The notes: generated by a model from the letters alone, not told the origin. A stretch of 33,182 nucleotides of DNA from Spirochaetae bacterium HGW-Spirochaetae-4 (GCA_002839335.1 PGXU01000031.1:1-33182); one strand, 5' to 3'. Shown: positions 15,504 to 23,977, counted from the stretch's first letter. Made by a program: numbers and translations.

Positions 15504-17438
15504 TCATATTCTGTCCACAATGGTGGAAGCCCTTTTAACCAGTTCCAGAAATTCTACTTCAGGTAAGGGTTTGGAGAAATAATAACCTTGCACACGTTCA
15601 ATGCCAATACGTTTGATCAATGCCAACTCTTCCTCAGTCTCGACACCTTCCGCGACTATTTGTTTTTCCATCTTGTGTAACATTTCCGTAAGCAATGTCA
15701 GCATTTTTGGATTGATCGTTGACTTGGCGATCACACTTCTATCAATCTTGACATAATTGTACGGTAACTCCATCAATACCTGCAAGTTGGAATACCCCTT
15801 GCCAAAATCATCCAAGGCAAATGTAACTTTCTTCAAAGACATTTCAATTATTACCTTAGCTACCTCCTCGTACGATTGCAACATCATTGATTCGGTGATT
15901 TCAAATCCAATTCGTTCCGGGTTTACCCCTTCCTTTGATATGATGTTCATCAATTTCTTGCTTATGGCAGTAGAAGAAAAATCTTCACCAGAGAGGTTCA
16001 CCGAAATATGGTCAATGATATTTTTCTCTTTTGACAATTGGTTGATTACAGTGCACACCTTTGATAGCACAATCTCGGTGAGGTGGATTATCAGTCCGGT
16101 TTGTTCGGCGATAGGGACAAATTCTCCGGGTGTCAGGAAACCAAGATTGCTGTCCTGGATTCTCATAAGTGCTTCAGCAGATACCATTCTCGAATCATTC
16201 ACATTATAAATCGGTTGAAAGTATACTTTAACCTGTTCTGGATTCCTTATCGAGTCCCGTAATGCGGAAACGATGTCCAATTTCTTTTGTTGGTTGATGG
16301 AATCCTCCCGATTATAGATGATAATGTTTTCCCTGCGTCCGGACTTTATTTCTATGAACAACTGGTCTACTGCGTTCTTGAATTCATCATAGTCCGAAGC
16401 TTGTTCCGGAATATCGATGATTGCGCAATTGATTTGAATGTGCACATGATTAACATCCAACTGCCACGAATTTTGCATTCTCTCTTCAATCTGTTGCACC
16501 AACCCCTCAACCATATGCCTGTCTGACTTTGGGATACATATGCAGAAACAATCATTGTCAAATCTATACGTCTCGTGTCGACCTTCCAATGAAACCAGGA
16601 ATTCCGCCACCTGGGCCAACATCCTGTCCCCAATTACCCTGCCATACCGTTTGTTGAAGAATCTGAAATTCTCAATGTCCAAGATGATTACAGTGCTCTC
16701 CAACTGCAATCTGAATATTTTTAGCAATCGACGATTGAACAGCGATTTTGTCGGAAGATTTGTCAGAGTATCGACAACCACAGAATCCCGGTGGATTATC
16801 AGATAATTGAGAATCAGTAGAAATGAGGAAACCACGGTAAATTGGGTATGGTCGTGCATATACCAGAAGAAGACAATGGAGATCAATAATGTAGAAGGAG
16901 TAAGCATGAAGAGGAACAACCTTGATCCCGGGAGTTCTTTGATATTGATTAATACAATGAGAATCATTGCCAGACAATAGAGGAGGGAAAGGGTAATTAT
17001 GAGGTACGAACCAAGGATTTTCGGCAAGTGCTCATGATGTCGACCAAACACGAAAAAATACTGATGCGGAATATCTGCAATCATAAGTGCCGACAGGGCA
17101 ACCAAAGGAGCCACAAGTATCTTGGTGTGAATTGATACTTTCCTCCTGTCCTCGATAACATTTATAGCGTTGAAGTGAGCCCACAGTAGGAGCATGAATG
17201 GAAATGATATGACATGCAGTGCCCACAACGACCGCTCGACATACATTGGGAATGCCATGAATTTCATGGTACAGGCATACACCAACAACGAGATTACAAG
17301 GAATATTGAATAGATAACCGATAATTCGGCAAAAAAAATGCTTCCCTTGTCTTTTTTTGGTAAAGGAAATCTCCGAACATCAAAAAAAATAAAAAGCAAC
17401 AATACGATGGAAAGAACATCAGCCTCCAAGTCATGCAT
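15504..17438 (-). CDS. Membrane c-di-GMP phosphodiesterase, degenerate GGDEF plus EAL
   Basis: 644 aa from ATG 17438 (GTGGGG 6 nt before it; a GTG at 17450 is the alternative). About seven N-terminal membrane helices (to about residue 215), then a GGDEF-like domain whose active-site motif is RFDND (292-296), so it should not make c-di-GMP, then an EAL domain. The EAL domain keeps EALMR (422-426), NLSGEDF, ITESMM, LDDFGKGYS, KIDRS, EGVETEEE and QGYYFSKPL, all the metal and catalytic residues expected for an active phosphodiesterase. The degenerate GGDEF may serve as a GTP or c-di-GMP sensing module (known for the family). The gene starts 8 bp after the interrupted gene at 17458-17790. Confidence 0.92.
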   Translation of the reverse strand: MHDLEADVLSIVLLLFIFFDVRRFPLPKKDKGSIFFAELSVIYSIFLVISLLVYACTMKFMAFPMYVERSLWALHVISFPFMLLLWAHFNAINVIEDRRKVSIHTKILVAPLVALSALMIADIPHQYFFVFGRHHEHLPKILGSYLIITLSLLYCLAMILIVLINIKELPGSRLFLFMLTPSTLLISIVFFWYMHDHTQFTVVSSFLLILNYLIIHRDSVVVDTLTNLPTKSLFNRRLLKIFRLQLESTVIILDIENFRFFNKRYGRVIGDRMLAQVAEFLVSLEGRHETYRFDNDCFCICIPKSDRHMVEGLVQQIEERMQNSWQLDVNHVHIQINCAIIDIPEQASDYDEFKNAVDQLFIEIKSGRRENIIIYNREDSINQQKKLDIVSALRDSIRNPEQVKVYFQPIYNVNDSRMVSAEALMRIQDSNLGFLTPGEFVPIAEQTGLIIHLTEIVLSKVCTVINQLSKEKNIIDHISVNLSGEDFSSTAISKKLMNIISKEGVNPERIGFEITESMMLQSYEEVAKVIIEMSLKKVTFALDDFGKGYSNLQVLMELPYNYVKIDRSVIAKSTINPKMLTLLTEMLHKMEKQIVAEGVETEEELALIKRIGIERVQGYYFSKPLPEVEFLELVKRASTIVDRI

Positions 17439-17457
17439 ATGAATCCCCACAAACCAG

Positions 17458-17790
17458 TCAGATATCTAATTCTTTGTACACATATTTCCAGTATCCGTAA
17501 TATTTAGCAGCAAAATGAGCAAACATAATTGCGTTATTGTATTTGCCGTATTGGTGGAGATACCTATCATATGCGTACGCGGTCAAGAAGGGATTTTCCA
17601 GCGACTTGCCCCTCCGTACATTTTAGTCAGCGTGGAACTAAATCGGTCTCCCTCCCATTTGGTTCAGGTTATACAATAATCCAAGATTCTCGAAACCGCT
17701 TGCCCACCCATAAGAATAGTTGGGGGAACTGCGATGGAAAATCCAATAGTTAGCAAAGGTTGTAATCGCAAGAGAATAATCATCTGCCAT
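17458..17790 (-). pseudogene. 110-codon gene with two in-frame stops, partner of the RHH gene
   Basis: The minus strand from ATG 17790 (MADDYSLAITTFANYWIFH) stays in one frame to TGA at 17458 for 111 codons, apart from a TAG at 17638-17640 (codon 51) and a TAA at 17623-17625 (codon 56). The parts before and after both read like one aromatic-rich protein (YSYGWASGFENLGLLYNL; then NPFLTAYAYDRYLHQYG, YNNAIMFAHFAAKYYGYW). The ATG overlaps the end of the RHH gene by 11 bp, so the pair once formed an operon. No family recognised. Either a pseudogene, or a 50-aa protein with a dead tail, or a readthrough gene. The RHH-first, overlapping layout resembles antitoxin-toxin pairs, but no toxin motif is visible. 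Confidence 0.5.
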
Positions 17791-17965
17791 AGTATTCGTC
17801 TTGAGAATCGAAATCCTTCTTGTGATTATCCATGTATTCTAGAACAGACAGCTTGTATAATTGGGATAGGGTTAACCCCGGTCGCTCGGCAACATATTTT
17901 TTTGCTTTGATAACTACCTCTTGTGGGATTCTAATACCAACATACACTGTATTTACGTTATTCAT
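17780..17965 (-). CDS. Ribbon-helix-helix (CopG/Arc-like) small protein
   Basis: Conserved core NTVYVGIRIPQEVVIKAKKY, then GLTLSQLYKLSVLEYMDNHK: one strand with alternating residues and two helices, as in ribbon-helix-helix DNA-binding proteins that dimerise and bind operator DNA. The start is unclear: ATG at 17965, 17971 and 18007 are in frame and none has a Shine-Dalgarno. TATAGT at 17977-17972 (with a weak TTGATT 18 bp before) would start transcription at about 17965, so a leaderless message from that ATG is possible. It is divergent from the S24 repressor gene and overlaps the interrupted gene downstream. Likely an autoregulator. Confidence 0.65.
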   Translation of the reverse strand: MNNVNTVYVGIRIPQEVVIKAKKYVAERPGLTLSQLYKLSVLEYMDNHKKDFDSQDEYYGR

Positions 17966-18068
17966 ATCCATACTATATACTGTGTTTTCGTGTAAAATCA
18001 ACAACATTCTGTATAATCATAAAATCAACACTGAAAATCCGTTCTATAGCTGTAGGTAGAGGTAATAT

Positions 18069-18776
18069 ATGCACATGAAAGACTTTTGGAATCGTGTCGA
18101 TTCTTTACGTGAAATCCAGGGGATGACACAACTACGGCTGGCAGAGAAGATTGGGAAAAGTCATCGGACAGTCGAAGATTGGAAAAAGCGATCGTATGTT
18201 CCAAATGGTTTGGTCTGTGTGAAAATCGCCAAAATCTTCTCGACAACCACAGAGTACTTGATTACGGGAGAAGAACTGGAGCTTCCCGACGATGACTATG
18301 TCCTGCCATACAAGCCAGTTGTCCAGGCTTACACCAGTATCAACGTTGGATACGACGAGGAGACATCTGTCGTGGTACCGGTTATCCCTCAACGAATCTC
18401 TATCGGTCCGGGTGAAGTCGGTCTACGTAAAAATCACTTTATCGGCTATGTTCGGATACTCAAAAGGATAGCCAAGGACGTTGATACATCTTCTTTGGTT
18501 GCGACATCAGTCAAAGGTGACAGTATGATTGGAATTCAATTGTTCGAAGGTGATCTAGTCATTTTTGTCCATGGACGTATCAGTGAAAATGGGATTTATG
18601 TGATTCTTCTATTTGGTGAGGTCAAAGTCAAGAGACTCGAATTCCGGGCTGTAGAGCAATTGATCTATATCCATAGCGAAAATTCCCATTATTCGACTGA
18701 GAAAGTGGAAATGCGCAACGAACACATGGTAATTCTTGGGAAAGTCGTAGGGTGGGTTCATTGTCATCCCTATTAG
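18069..18776 (+). CDS. CI/LexA-like repressor with S24 peptidase domain
   Basis: 235 aa. The N-terminal HTH of the phage CI type (FWNRVDSLREIQGMTQLRLA, IGKSHRTVEDWKKRS, IAKIFSTTTEYLITG, about 6-73) is followed by a linker and a C-terminal LexA/UmuD-type S24 fold (about 130-230). The Ser-Lys dyad is present: Ser152 in KGDSM and Lys188 (or 186) in VKVKRLEF. Such proteins dimerise through the S24 part and can self-cleave on a RecA-type signal; the usual Ala-Gly cleavage site is not obvious in the linker. Start ATG 18069 has AGAGGTAA. TATAAT (18012-18017) is a good -10 without a clear -35. It shares its HTH with the gene at 4883. Confidence 0.85.
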   Translation: MHMKDFWNRVDSLREIQGMTQLRLAEKIGKSHRTVEDWKKRSYVPNGLVCVKIAKIFSTTTEYLITGEELELPDDDYVLPYKPVVQAYTSINVGYDEETSVVVPVIPQRISIGPGEVGLRKNHFIGYVRILKRIAKDVDTSSLVATSVKGDSMIGIQLFEGDLVIFVHGRISENGIYVILLFGEVKVKRLEFRAVEQLIYIHSENSHYSTEKVEMRNEHMVILGKVVGWVHCHPY

Positions 18777-19180
18777 GTGATGGTAGTTGTCTCAGTCTTA
18801 TAAATTCCTCTTCCAAACTTTTACCTGGAGTATCCAGAGGGGAGATACCAGGGTAACAATCATAAACCTGCAATTGTTCAAAACGAAGTATCCATGCTCT
18901 TCGATATGGTAACGGAATCCCCACAATTGGCCCCGATTTTTCTCCACGGAGCAATTTTGAATCTGACAAGCGATGCATCAAAATTAAAGGCCTTTACATT
19001 GAAGTCTACAAATCTGTCGGGCCCAAACCTTCTTACGACTGCAAGAAGCACCAATAGATCATTAAAATGATGGAAATTAACATTTAAAAGTAATTAATAA
19101 TAAAAAAAGATATAAATTAATAAAAAATATCAGTAAATAACATATATTATTAATAATTGATAGATAATGATAATAAATGA
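18777..19180. other. 400 bp without a confirmed gene, AT-rich on its right side
   Basis: No plus-strand gene. On the minus strand two different frames look protein-like in sequence: 19093 to 18878 (contains RFGPDRFVDFNVKAFNFDAS and ends in TGA at 18878) and, in another frame, about 18930 to 18780 (RFEQLQVYDCYPGISPLDTP). This pattern fits a frameshifted relic but no family is recognised. From about 19070 to 19180 the DNA is almost only A and T, which may act as an UP element for the promoter at 19181. Confidence 0.3.
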
Positions 19181-19209
19181 TTGACAAAGCTTGGATAAAT
19201 CGATACTAT
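19181..19209 (+). promoter_or_regulatory. Strong promoter of the DUF3494 lipoprotein gene
   Basis: TTGACA (19181-19186), a 17-bp spacer and TACTAT (19204-19209), preceded by about 100 bp of A/T tracts. Predicted start near 19216, which leaves a leader of about 330 nt. Confidence 0.75.
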
Positions 19210-19215
19210 CAAGGT

Positions 19216-19544
19216 AAGAAGAAGTCTTTCACTAGGCAGCGTCCTACGCGAAAGTCGTTCGGTCCGGATACAGGTGGGCAGCACATGCCAACCAACGGGC
19301 AGCAACCTTATTTCCTTTAGCTTAAGGACCTGTAAGCCAGTAAGTGTACTCTGCTCCCCGTGGGATCTGAAGCTTGTAAGCTATTGGGCATTCTTGCGCT
19401 ATCGAAGATTCCTTCTTTCCATTCATATATTTCAACCTCGCCGGCGATCCCTCAATGTGAAGCCGCGGCAGGATCCGGCACCCACCAACTCTACTTACAA
19501 CTATTTGCCGAATTATCCTGGAGGAAGAAACCTAAGGAAAACCT
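19216..19544 (+). promoter_or_regulatory. Unusually long 5' leader, function unknown
   Basis: About 330 nt between the predicted transcription start and the lipoprotein ATG. It is GC-richer than the upstream DNA, has several short inverted repeats (for example AGCTT-GT-AAGCT near 19375) and no match that I recognise to a known riboswitch core. It may hold a structured RNA or may simply be an untranslated region. Confidence 0.3.
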
Positions 19545-21218
19545 ATGAAAAAAATACCAATGGCTGTATTCAGCCTGTTGCTTGTTCTCGTATTGGTCGT
19601 GTCGTTCACCAATTGCAAGCTAGACGACGCACCTGCATTGAATTCGGATTTGACCCTTCGGTTCACTTCGGATCCCGGTGCCAGGACTCTCACACCCGAC
19701 ACCCTGAATCTTGCCGTCGAAACGTATGATATCAGCGGTACGGGACCTCACGGCGAAGTATTGTCTATTGTTGGAATCACAACCGACACCTATGTGCTGG
19801 AAAACCTGGCACCGGGCGAATGGTCTGTGGTTGCGAAGGGGAAAAACATCGACGGAATCGTTATCGTCCAATCGGCGGCAACGGTGATCAACCTCAACAG
19901 TGAGAACAACAACCTAATCCTCTCGCTGCTCCCGCTCGAAGGTTCGGGCACCTTTGGCCTTGATCTTTCGTGGCCAGTCGATTTGGTCGGCACACCGGTA
20001 ATCACCGCCGTACTTACGCCGGATGTGGGTGTGGCCATTCCACTTGATTTTGTCATCACGGGTACTAGTGCCTCGATTGTGCCTTTGACACTCCCACGTG
20101 GATACTACGAATTGACCTTGAAACTCACCGATGCATCGTTCGACTCCTACCTCGCGTGGTCCAAGGTCGAGACGGTCCTCATATTTGCAGACGCGACCAC
20201 AAGTGAAAACTGGGTCCTTGTCTCTACAGATATGAATGCAGCTACTCCTCAGAATCTAGGACTTGTCATCGATTCCGATACCAAGTCGCCTATAGAGATG
20301 GTTCTTACGGGAGCTGTCGCGGAACTTGCTTATGATACCAATATGACAGTGACCGCAACGGGAACTCCTGTGCCGACATCCTACAAATGGTTCTTGGATG
20401 CGGATGAGTTGGTTGGCCAGACGACATCCTCGGTAACCGTTGGTGTAGGTCTCGCTGAAAATACCGTCCATACCCTTACAGTAATCGGGAGGAATGGTGA
20501 CATTGCCGGCTCGGCGGATGCGACGTTTCTCATAGGGGAGGCTCCGATTATCATCTCGTCGGTGGACCTCAAGACTGCGGGTACGTACGTTATCCTTGCA
20601 CAGTCGGCGATCTCTGGTAATGCCGGAACTACCGTTGTCGGAGATATGGGTGCAAGTCCCGTAACCGCAGCGGCGATAACTGGGTTCGCCTTGGATCTCG
20701 ATATTTCGGGGACGTTCTCCACATCGACGCTCGTAAGCGGTTCAATCTACGCATCCGACTATGCCGAACCGACTCCGACAAACCTTGCCCAGGCGGTACT
20801 CGATTCGAACGATGCGTATGCAGCGGCCCAGTCAAGGGTCGAGCTTGAAGCTGTCGATACTCTGATCGGGGAAATTGGTGGTATGACGTTGGCTCCTGGC
20901 CTGTACAAGTGGAGCTCGGCTGTTTCGATCACCACCGATCTGACGCTTGATGGCCCAGCGAATGGTGTCTGGATATTCCAGATAACCGGATCACTCACCG
21001 AGGCGGCAAGTGCCCAGGTACTGCTCTCCGGCGGCGCGCTGGCTGAGAATATCTTCTGGCAGGTCGAAGGTGGAGTCCTTTTGGGCGCAAACTCCCATAT
21101 TGAAGGAGTGGTGTTGTCCGGAACGTCAATCGCACTTGGTGCAGGAGCTTCTGCCCATGGCCGGTTGTACGCAAAGACTGCGGTGACGTTGGATACATCC
21201 AATGTAACGCAACCTTAG
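19545..21218 (+). CDS. Lipoprotein with Ig-like region and DUF3494 (ice-binding-like) domain
   Basis: 557 aa. A signal peptide ends in SFTNC, with Cys24 as likely lipid anchor (a relaxed spirochaete lipobox). The N-terminal half is beta-rich and of unknown family (about 30-245). An Ig/PKD-like stretch follows (GAVAELAYDTNMTVTATG, SYKWFLDADELVG, about 250-330). The last 220 residues match DUF3494, the ice-binding protein beta-solenoid: LKTAGTYVILAQSAISG, GDMGASPVTAAAITGF, AYAAAQSR, MTLAPGLYKWSSAVSIT, GVWIFQITGSL, IFWQVEGGVLLG and HGRLYAKTAVTLD. In non-polar bacteria this fold is probably an adhesin or matrix protein. It is expected on the cell surface or in the periplasm. Start ATG follows CTGGAGGAAG, about 20 nt upstream, and a nearer AAGGAAA. 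Confidence 0.88.
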   Translation: MKKIPMAVFSLLLVLVLVVSFTNCKLDDAPALNSDLTLRFTSDPGARTLTPDTLNLAVETYDISGTGPHGEVLSIVGITTDTYVLENLAPGEWSVVAKGKNIDGIVIVQSAATVINLNSENNNLILSLLPLEGSGTFGLDLSWPVDLVGTPVITAVLTPDVGVAIPLDFVITGTSASIVPLTLPRGYYELTLKLTDASFDSYLAWSKVETVLIFADATTSENWVLVSTDMNAATPQNLGLVIDSDTKSPIEMVLTGAVAELAYDTNMTVTATGTPVPTSYKWFLDADELVGQTTSSVTVGVGLAENTVHTLTVIGRNGDIAGSADATFLIGEAPIIISSVDLKTAGTYVILAQSAISGNAGTTVVGDMGASPVTAAAITGFALDLDISGTFSTSTLVSGSIYASDYAEPTPTNLAQAVLDSNDAYAAAQSRVELEAVDTLIGEIGGMTLAPGLYKWSSAVSITTDLTLDGPANGVWIFQITGSLTEAASAQVLLSGGALAENIFWQVEGGVLLGANSHIEGVVLSGTSIALGAGASAHGRLYAKTAVTLDTSNVTQP

Positions 21219-21240
21219 AATTCTTTTCTAGAATGTTTCC

Positions 21241-21270
21241 TGCGCACCCCAGAATTTGGGGTGCGCACTC
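21241..21270. terminator. Bidirectional terminator after the DUF3494 gene
   Basis: Perfect 10-bp GC-rich stem TGCGCACCCC / GGGGTGCGCA (21241-21250 and 21258-21267) with a 7-nt loop, followed by CTCTTT. It lies between the convergent lipoprotein gene and the small minus-strand gene and can serve both. Confidence 0.65.
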
Positions 21271-21271
21271 T

Positions 21272-21640
21272 TTAGCGCTTCGGTTGTTTCATGCCGATAC
21301 CAGTCAAGGGATCGAAGGCCAGCTGGTAGTGCAGTTGCCTGTCCGGCGTATGCAGATGGATTGTCTTGCCATCTATAAAACAACAATTTTCAAGCATCTT
21401 GCCATTGCTTTGCTTCAGGGAGATTCCTTTCGCCAGCCGATTCATATCATCGCTGTCGGAAGAGATCTTCTTTCCTGTGAACGGACAGAATGCGGGCTTC
21501 AGGTGTTCACTGGAAATGACAGAATCATCGGTCTCCAGCGAAACCGTGAGGCGAAGCTCATCGTGGTAGGTATAGGCGTACAACCTGAGATAATTCTTTT
21601 TGTCTATATTGATTTCAAGCAGGGAGGAATCTTCATCCAT
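21272..21640 (-). CDS. Hypothetical protein, 122 aa
   Basis: Soluble, mixed-charge protein with no recognised family. It contains LRLYAYTYHDELRLTVSLE, a FCPFTGKKI stretch (two residues short of a zinc-ribbon CPxCG pattern) and a QLHYQLAFDPLTG end. No Shine-Dalgarno. On the minus strand TTGACT (21677-21672), a 17-bp spacer and TAATAT (21654-21649) predict transcription from about 21642, two nt before the ATG, so the mRNA may be leaderless. A longer plus-strand ORF covers the same DNA but has no ribosome binding site. Confidence 0.5.
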   Translation of the reverse strand: MDEDSSLLEINIDKKNYLRLYAYTYHDELRLTVSLETDDSVISSEHLKPAFCPFTGKKISSDSDDMNRLAKGISLKQSNGKMLENCCFIDGKTIHLHTPDRQLHYQLAFDPLTGIGMKQPKR

Positions 21641-21648
21641 AATCTGTC

Positions 21649-21677
21649 ATATTATCGATTTATCTGGAAAAAGTCAA
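21649..21677 (-). promoter_or_regulatory. Promoter of the 122-aa gene
   Basis: TTGACT-17-TAATAT on the minus strand. The -10 ends 8 nt before the ATG at 21640, which predicts an almost leaderless transcript. Confidence 0.5.
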
Positions 21678-21901
21678 AAGGACTGGGGCTCCCAAAGGTC
21701 TTTTCGGCGGAATCGACATATACCGGGCAACCGGACATGCCAGGCGGAGGTGCATGCGCGACCCATGTGTGACTTAATCACAGCCACAATTGGGGGATAT
21801 TGATATCATTACGACATTGAACTCCTGCCGCTGCCTGCATTTGGTTGCAGGTCGACATAGAAGGGGCAAGGGCTTTGGCGATGTATGGTCCTGTTGCTTG
21901 C

Positions 21902-21931
21902 TTGACCCTGAAAATTTTTGGTTCATATATT
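21902..21931 (+). promoter_or_regulatory. Promoter of the CoA-disulfide reductase gene
   Basis: TTGACC (21902-21907), an 18-bp spacer and TATATT (21926-21931). Predicted start near 21938, about 20 nt before the ATG at 21959. Confidence 0.6.
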
Positions 21932-21958
21932 CGGTTGTACATACCAGAGGAGAATAGG

Positions 21959-23977
21959 ATGAAAGATCTTTTGATAATAGGTGGAGTTGCGGCGGGAGCG
22001 ACCGCAGCGGCCAGGGCACGACGACTGGACAACGAGGTGAATATCACGTTGCTGGAGGCAGGGGCGGATGTTTCGTTCGCCAATTGTGGACTTCCGTACT
22101 ACATTGGCGGTGATATCGAGTACCGCTCCTCCTTGATCTTGGCAAGCGAGCAGACCTTCGACGACCAGTACCGGGTCAAGGTCCATACCCATACCCAGGC
22201 GATCGGGATCGATCGCAAGAACAAGAAGGTGAAGGCACGCAATACCCAGAGTGGCGAAGAGCGGGACTTTTCCTACGATTCGCTGATCTTGGCCCAGGGT
22301 GGCAAACCGGTGGTCCCCCCGCTTCCTGGAGTAGACAAGAATCACGTATTCCAATTGTGGACGCTTGAAGATATGGATGCCATAGACCACTATATCAAAG
22401 AACGGGAACCCAAGCATGCGGTGGTCGTAGGTGGCGGATTCATTGGTCTCGAGATGGTCGAAGCTTTGGCAAAACGTTCGATGGCGGTTACCCTTGTGGA
22501 AATGGCGCCCCAGGTGATGCCGAATCTCGAGGGTGAGTTCGCCGGTTTCATCACCAAGGAACTGCTGGACTTTGGTGTGGAGTTGAAACTGGGCAAGTCA
22601 CTGCAGGCAATCGAGGATACCCGGGTACTATTGGGCGACGGGACTGCGGTCGATGCCGATTTCGTGCTCCTTTCGGTTGGAGTGCGTCCCACCTTGCAGT
22701 TGGCCAAGGATGCGGGTCTGGAAATCGGCTTGTCGGGTGGATTGCTGGTCGATGCTACGATGCGCACCAGCGACCCTTCGATCTGGGCTGCCGGCGATAT
22801 GGTCGAGATAGCACACTCCGTCCATGGGAAACAGGTGCGTATGCCCCTCGCTGGTCCTGCCAACCGGCAGGGAAGGATCGTGGGAGAGAATGCCCTGGGT
22901 GGTTCGCGCACGTACAAGGGTGTCATGGGGACCTCGATTGTCAAGGTGTTCGAGGCTGTGGCCGGGTCCACAGGCATGGGACTGAAGGCGGCTAGGGATG
23001 CCGGGTACGATGCCGATGCCGTTGTGGTCCACAAAAGCAGCCATACCGCCTATTATCCCGGGTCCCAAAAGGTGAGCCTGATGCTCGTTTGGGATCGCGC
23101 GACCGGTAAGGTCCTGGGTGCCCAGGCCGCCGGCCGTGTGGGAATCGACAAGCGTCTCGATGTGATTGCGACGGCCATAGCGGGCGGGCTGACGCTGGAA
23201 AACCTTGAGGAGCTCGATCTTGCCTATGCTCCGCCATTCAACTCACCCAACGGGCCGGTGAATATGGCTGCCTTCACTGCGGCGAACCATGCGAGCGGAT
23301 TCAGTCCGTCCGTACTGGCGCAGGATATGGAGCAGTTTGTGATCGACCATCAACCGATTGTGATCGACTTGCGTGACCCGATCAGCTTCTCGAAAGCCAA
23401 TATTCGCAACACCAACAACTTGAGTCAGAATGTGATTCGGGACAATCTGGACCGCATTCCTTCGGGGCATCCGATCCTCCTGATCAGCGATGACGGGCAA
23501 AAGGGTCACGTGGTGCTGAGGATGCTCAAGGGCTCCGGTTTCGAACAGGTGTACAATGTGAGCGGTGGATATATCAGTGTCGAACGGTATGCCCGTGCGA
23601 TCGGCTACCAACACCTGAGCGTTGGCCTGTTTCCGGTTGAGCACAAGTCCGTGGAGGATATGGGCGAGAGTGGTGCACCACGAACAGCTGGCGAAGCTGT
23701 CGAAGATACCGATACCCCGGCATCCGATGGACCGATTATCCTGGATGTGCGTACCCCGATGGAGTTTTCCATGGGTTCTTTCCCCGGTGCCATCAATGTG
23801 GGGCTGGACAATCTCGTGCAGTGGGCACAGGCTATAGAGGACAAGGATCGCAAGATCATAGTGTATTGTGCCTCCGGAGCCCGCTCGAGCTATGGACTGC
23901 GTCTTCTTGCGCAACAGGGATTCACCAACGTGGAGAACGGTGGCGGTCTGCACGATATGATGTCGAGGGCGCAATAG
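21959..23977 (+). CDS. CoA-disulfide reductase fused to two rhodanese domains
   Basis: 672 aa from ATG 21959 (AGAGGAGA 5-6 nt upstream); an in-frame start at 21845 has no ribosome binding site. Residues 1-445 form a FAD/NAD(P)H pyridine-nucleotide disulfide reductase: FAD site IIGGVAAGATAAARARR, active Cys43 in SFANCGLPYY, NAD site VVVGGGFIGLE, WAAGDM. The family reduces CoA disulfide, CoA-persulfide or polysulfide. Two rhodanese domains follow: the first (about 455-550) has ISDDGQKGH at the active loop and lacks the Cys; the second (about 575-670) has VYCASGARSS with Cys637 and can carry a persulfide. This matches the CoADR-RHD (Npsr) type. It converges on the ArsR/DsrE operon. Confidence 0.92.
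   Translation: MKDLLIIGGVAAGATAAARARRLDNEVNITLLEAGADVSFANCGLPYYIGGDIEYRSSLILASEQTFDDQYRVKVHTHTQAIGIDRKNKKVKARNTQSGEERDFSYDSLILAQGGKPVVPPLPGVDKNHVFQLWTLEDMDAIDHYIKEREPKHAVVVGGGFIGLEMVEALAKRSMAVTLVEMAPQVMPNLEGEFAGFITKELLDFGVELKLGKSLQAIEDTRVLLGDGTAVDADFVLLSVGVRPTLQLAKDAGLEIGLSGGLLVDATMRTSDPSIWAAGDMVEIAHSVHGKQVRMPLAGPANRQGRIVGENALGGSRTYKGVMGTSIVKVFEAVAGSTGMGLKAARDAGYDADAVVVHKSSHTAYYPGSQKVSLMLVWDRATGKVLGAQAAGRVGIDKRLDVIATAIAGGLTLENLEELDLAYAPPFNSPNGPVNMAAFTAANHASGFSPSVLAQDMEQFVIDHQPIVIDLRDPISFSKANIRNTNNLSQNVIRDNLDRIPSGHPILLISDDGQKGHVVLRMLKGSGFEQVYNVSGGYISVERYARAIGYQHLSVGLFPVEHKSVEDMGESGAPRTAGEAVEDTDTPASDGPIILDVRTPMEFSMGSFPGAINVGLDNLVQWAQAIEDKDRKIIVYCASGARSSYGLRLLAQQGFTNVENGGGLHDMMSRAQ

Noticed and set aside
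19216-19544. Known riboswitch class in the DUF3494 leader
   Set aside because: I compared it by eye with the cores of the c-di-GMP-I, c-di-GMP-II, fluoride, guanidine-I and tetrahydrofolate classes and found no match, so no class is assigned.
21233-21772. 179-codon plus-strand ORF
   Set aside because: No ribosome binding site, begins inside a terminator hairpin, reads as the antisense of the 122-aa minus-strand gene, and has no recognisable family.
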